8,691 nt of DNA from contig CACYEU010000188.1 of the NCBI GenBank assembly GCA_902773445.1, positions 1 to 8,691 on the forward strand. Direction: 5' to 3'. The notes under the pieces were generated by a model that ran no database searches, had not been told where the DNA came from, and saw only the letters and a list, made by a program, of their open reading frames with translations. The position numbers and the translations under genes were made by a program. Position 1 is the stretch's first letter. Every line of letters starts with the position of its first letter. Below, piece by piece: positions 7,868 to 8,691 of this stretch. The DNA comes from an uncultured Lachnospiraceae bacterium. Lineage in GTDB: Bacteria; Bacillota; Clostridia; Lachnospirales; Lachnospiraceae.

Positions 7868-7896
7868 TATAAATTTGATTAAGTAAATAGCCTCAA
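7866..7896 (-). promoter_or_regulatory. Candidate promoter for xdhABC
   Basis: On the minus strand, TATAAT (7871-7866) is a consensus -10, and TTGAGG (7896-7891) lies 19 bases upstream. That is longer than ideal, as in promoters that depend on an activator or on DNA distortion. The predicted start near 7859 gives a leader of about 25 bases, too short for a riboswitch. Confidence 0.5.
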
Positions 7897-7933
7897 CAAA
7901 AATTTTTGCATCAGCTAAATAATTTTGTAAAAT
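7897..7933. repeat. AT-rich inverted repeats in the divergent control region
   Basis: CAAAAATTTTTG (7897-7908) is a perfect 12-base palindrome next to the candidate xdhA -35. ATTTT-GT-AAAAT (7922-7933) is a second short inverted repeat. Both are A/T tracts, so they may be bent DNA rather than specific sites. Confidence 0.35.
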
Positions 7934-7940
7934 GCGTTGA

Positions 7941-7969
7941 TTTTTAAAACTTGAAATGCTACTATAAAG
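7941..7969 (+). promoter_or_regulatory. Candidate promoter for the PLP-enzyme gene
   Basis: TATAAA (7964-7969) is a reasonable -10, 40 bases before the ATG at 8010. No good -35 sits at 17 bases: the hexamer there is TTTTTA (7941-7946), and TTGATT (7937-7942) would need a 21-base spacer. The weak -35 suggests an activated promoter, or that the real one is elsewhere in this AT-rich stretch. Confidence 0.35.
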
Positions 7970-8009
7970 GCGGTAATTGTTGTCTGCACATCCATAAGGA
8001 GACCTATCT

Positions 8010-8691
8010 ATGATTTCTCTTAAAAAGAATGAAAAAGCATTAGAGCACAATATTGAGAAGGCAAGAGAAAACAATATAATTCTTCCCACAATTGCACAGC
8101 TTCGCGATCCGGGTCTGATCCCCGACAAGATCAAGGATCAACTCAAAGATGTCGGACTCTGGGACATCAATCCGCTGAACCTTTTCCGCATCACATGGAA
8201 GAACGAACCGAAAGAAAAAGGCGGTCTGTTCGGAAAGAGCAATTACATTGTGCTCCCGCCCGAGCTGACAGGCGTCAAGGCCAGAATCATCTGCATGGTC
8301 GGCAAATGGTTCCCGACCGGCTGCCACAAGGTCGGCGCTTCCTACGGATGTCTGGTTCCTCGTCTGATCACCGGACAGTTTGATTCGACATACAACAAGG
8401 CTGTCTGGCCCTCGACCGGCAACTATTGCCGCGGCGGTGCGTTTGACTCGAAGCTGCTCGGCGTCGATTCGATCGCGATCCTTCCGGCAGAGATGAGCAA
8501 GGAGAGATTTGACTGGCTCAAATCGATCGCAGGCGAAGTCATCGCAACACCGGGATGTGAAAGCAATGTCAAGGAGATCTTTGATAAGACATGGGAACTT
8601 CGCTAGACGCGTGACGACGTTGTGATCTTCAACCAGTTTGATGAGATGGGCAACTATCTGTGGCATTACAATGTAACCGGTACCGGTATCC
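8010..8691 (+). CDS. Fold-type II PLP-dependent enzyme, 3'-partial, with in-frame TAG
   Basis: Pyridoxal-phosphate enzyme of the cysteine synthase/threonine dehydratase/tryptophan synthase-beta superfamily; its substrate is not known to me. The start is firm: AAGGAG (7996-8001) lies 8 bases before the ATG. Landmarks are WFPTGCHKVGASYG with the probable Schiff-base Lys107, and PSTGNYCRGGAF with the Ser-Thr-Gly-Asn cofactor loop at about 135-138. A Rossmann-like segment follows (VDSIAILPAEMSKERFDWLK). Codon 199 is TAG (8604-8606), after which the same frame continues as TRDDVVIFNQFDEMGNYLWH to the window edge. That continuation looks like ordinary conserved enzyme sequence, so the gene is not meant to end at 198 residues; the superfamily is usually 300-450. 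It diverges from xdhA across a shared 175-base control region, which suggests a linked role in nitrogen-compound catabolism. It could be a pseudogene or a readthrough gene. Confidence 0.8.
8604..8606 (+). other. In-frame amber (TAG) codon inside the PLP-enzyme gene
   Basis: TAG at codon 199 lies between KTWELR and TRDDVVIFNQF, with no frameshift on either side. It lies between a predicted helix and the next strand, a position likely to tolerate several residues. One base change restores CAG, AAG or GAG. The next base is A, as for the TAG in ade. Confidence 0.9.

Noticed and set aside
7835..8009. Purine or molybdenum-cofactor riboswitch upstream of xdhA or the PLP gene
   Set aside because: The predicted leaders are only about 25-40 bases and I find no multi-helix fold or conserved riboswitch core.
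8040..8666. Long antisense open frame (208 codons, minus strand)
   Set aside because: It lies fully antisense to the PLP-enzyme gene, has no recognisable family, no ribosome binding site that I can see and a Cys/Asp-rich shadow-like composition.

Overview
The window looks like chromosome from an anaerobic, fermentative Gram-positive bacterium (Bacillota; a gut Erysipelotrichia- or Clostridia-like genome is my guess, at low confidence). The reasons are near-50% GC by eye, strong AGGAGG-type ribosome binding sites, TTGnnn/TAnnnT promoters, tight U-tailed terminators, and a gene set for purine use built on a three-subunit molybdenum hydroxylase. I see no phage, IS, CRISPR or integration sequence.

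Layout. Bases 3-1439 (+): the C-terminal four fifths of an adenine deaminase (ade), with an in-frame TAG at 87-89. Bases 1476-3017 (+): gpmI, cofactor-independent phosphoglycerate mutase, 36 bases after ade with no terminator between them, followed by a terminator at 3043-3072. Bases 3138-3210 (+): tRNA-Ala(GGC) with its own promoter (3099-3127) and a terminator-like hairpin (3219-3250). Bases 3273-3944 (+): an AIM24/TIGR00266-family protein of unknown role. A bidirectional terminator (3969-4005) separates it from a convergent minus-strand operon running xdhA (7834-5477), xdhB (5484-4603), xdhC (4603-4025). These encode the Mo-cofactor, FAD and 2Fe-2S subunits of a xanthine-dehydrogenase-family enzyme. 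A 175-base AT-rich divergent control region (7835-8009) holds a perfect 19-base palindrome over the predicted xdhA start of transcription. From 8010 (+) runs a fold-type II PLP-dependent enzyme, broken by an in-frame TAG at 8604-8606, after which the same frame continues to the window edge.

How it fits together. Adenine deaminase makes hypoxanthine and ammonia from adenine. The molybdo-flavo-iron-sulfur hydroxylase can oxidise hypoxanthine or xanthine, or a related N-heterocycle. The divergent PLP enzyme probably handles an amino acid or an intermediate linked to the same regime, but its substrate is not known to me. gpmI, the tRNA and the AIM24 gene are housekeeping or unknown neighbours.

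The most notable signal is the amber codons. Two otherwise intact frames at the two ends of the window (ade and the PLP enzyme) each carry one in-frame TAG at a poorly conserved position, and both are followed by A. The five intact genes between them have none in about 2,000 codons, and one of them (xdhC) ends at TAG followed by T, just before a terminator. That argues against a complete reassignment of TAG. It leaves partial or context-dependent readthrough (pyrrolysine or an amber suppressor tRNA), two independent nonsense mutations, or assembly error.
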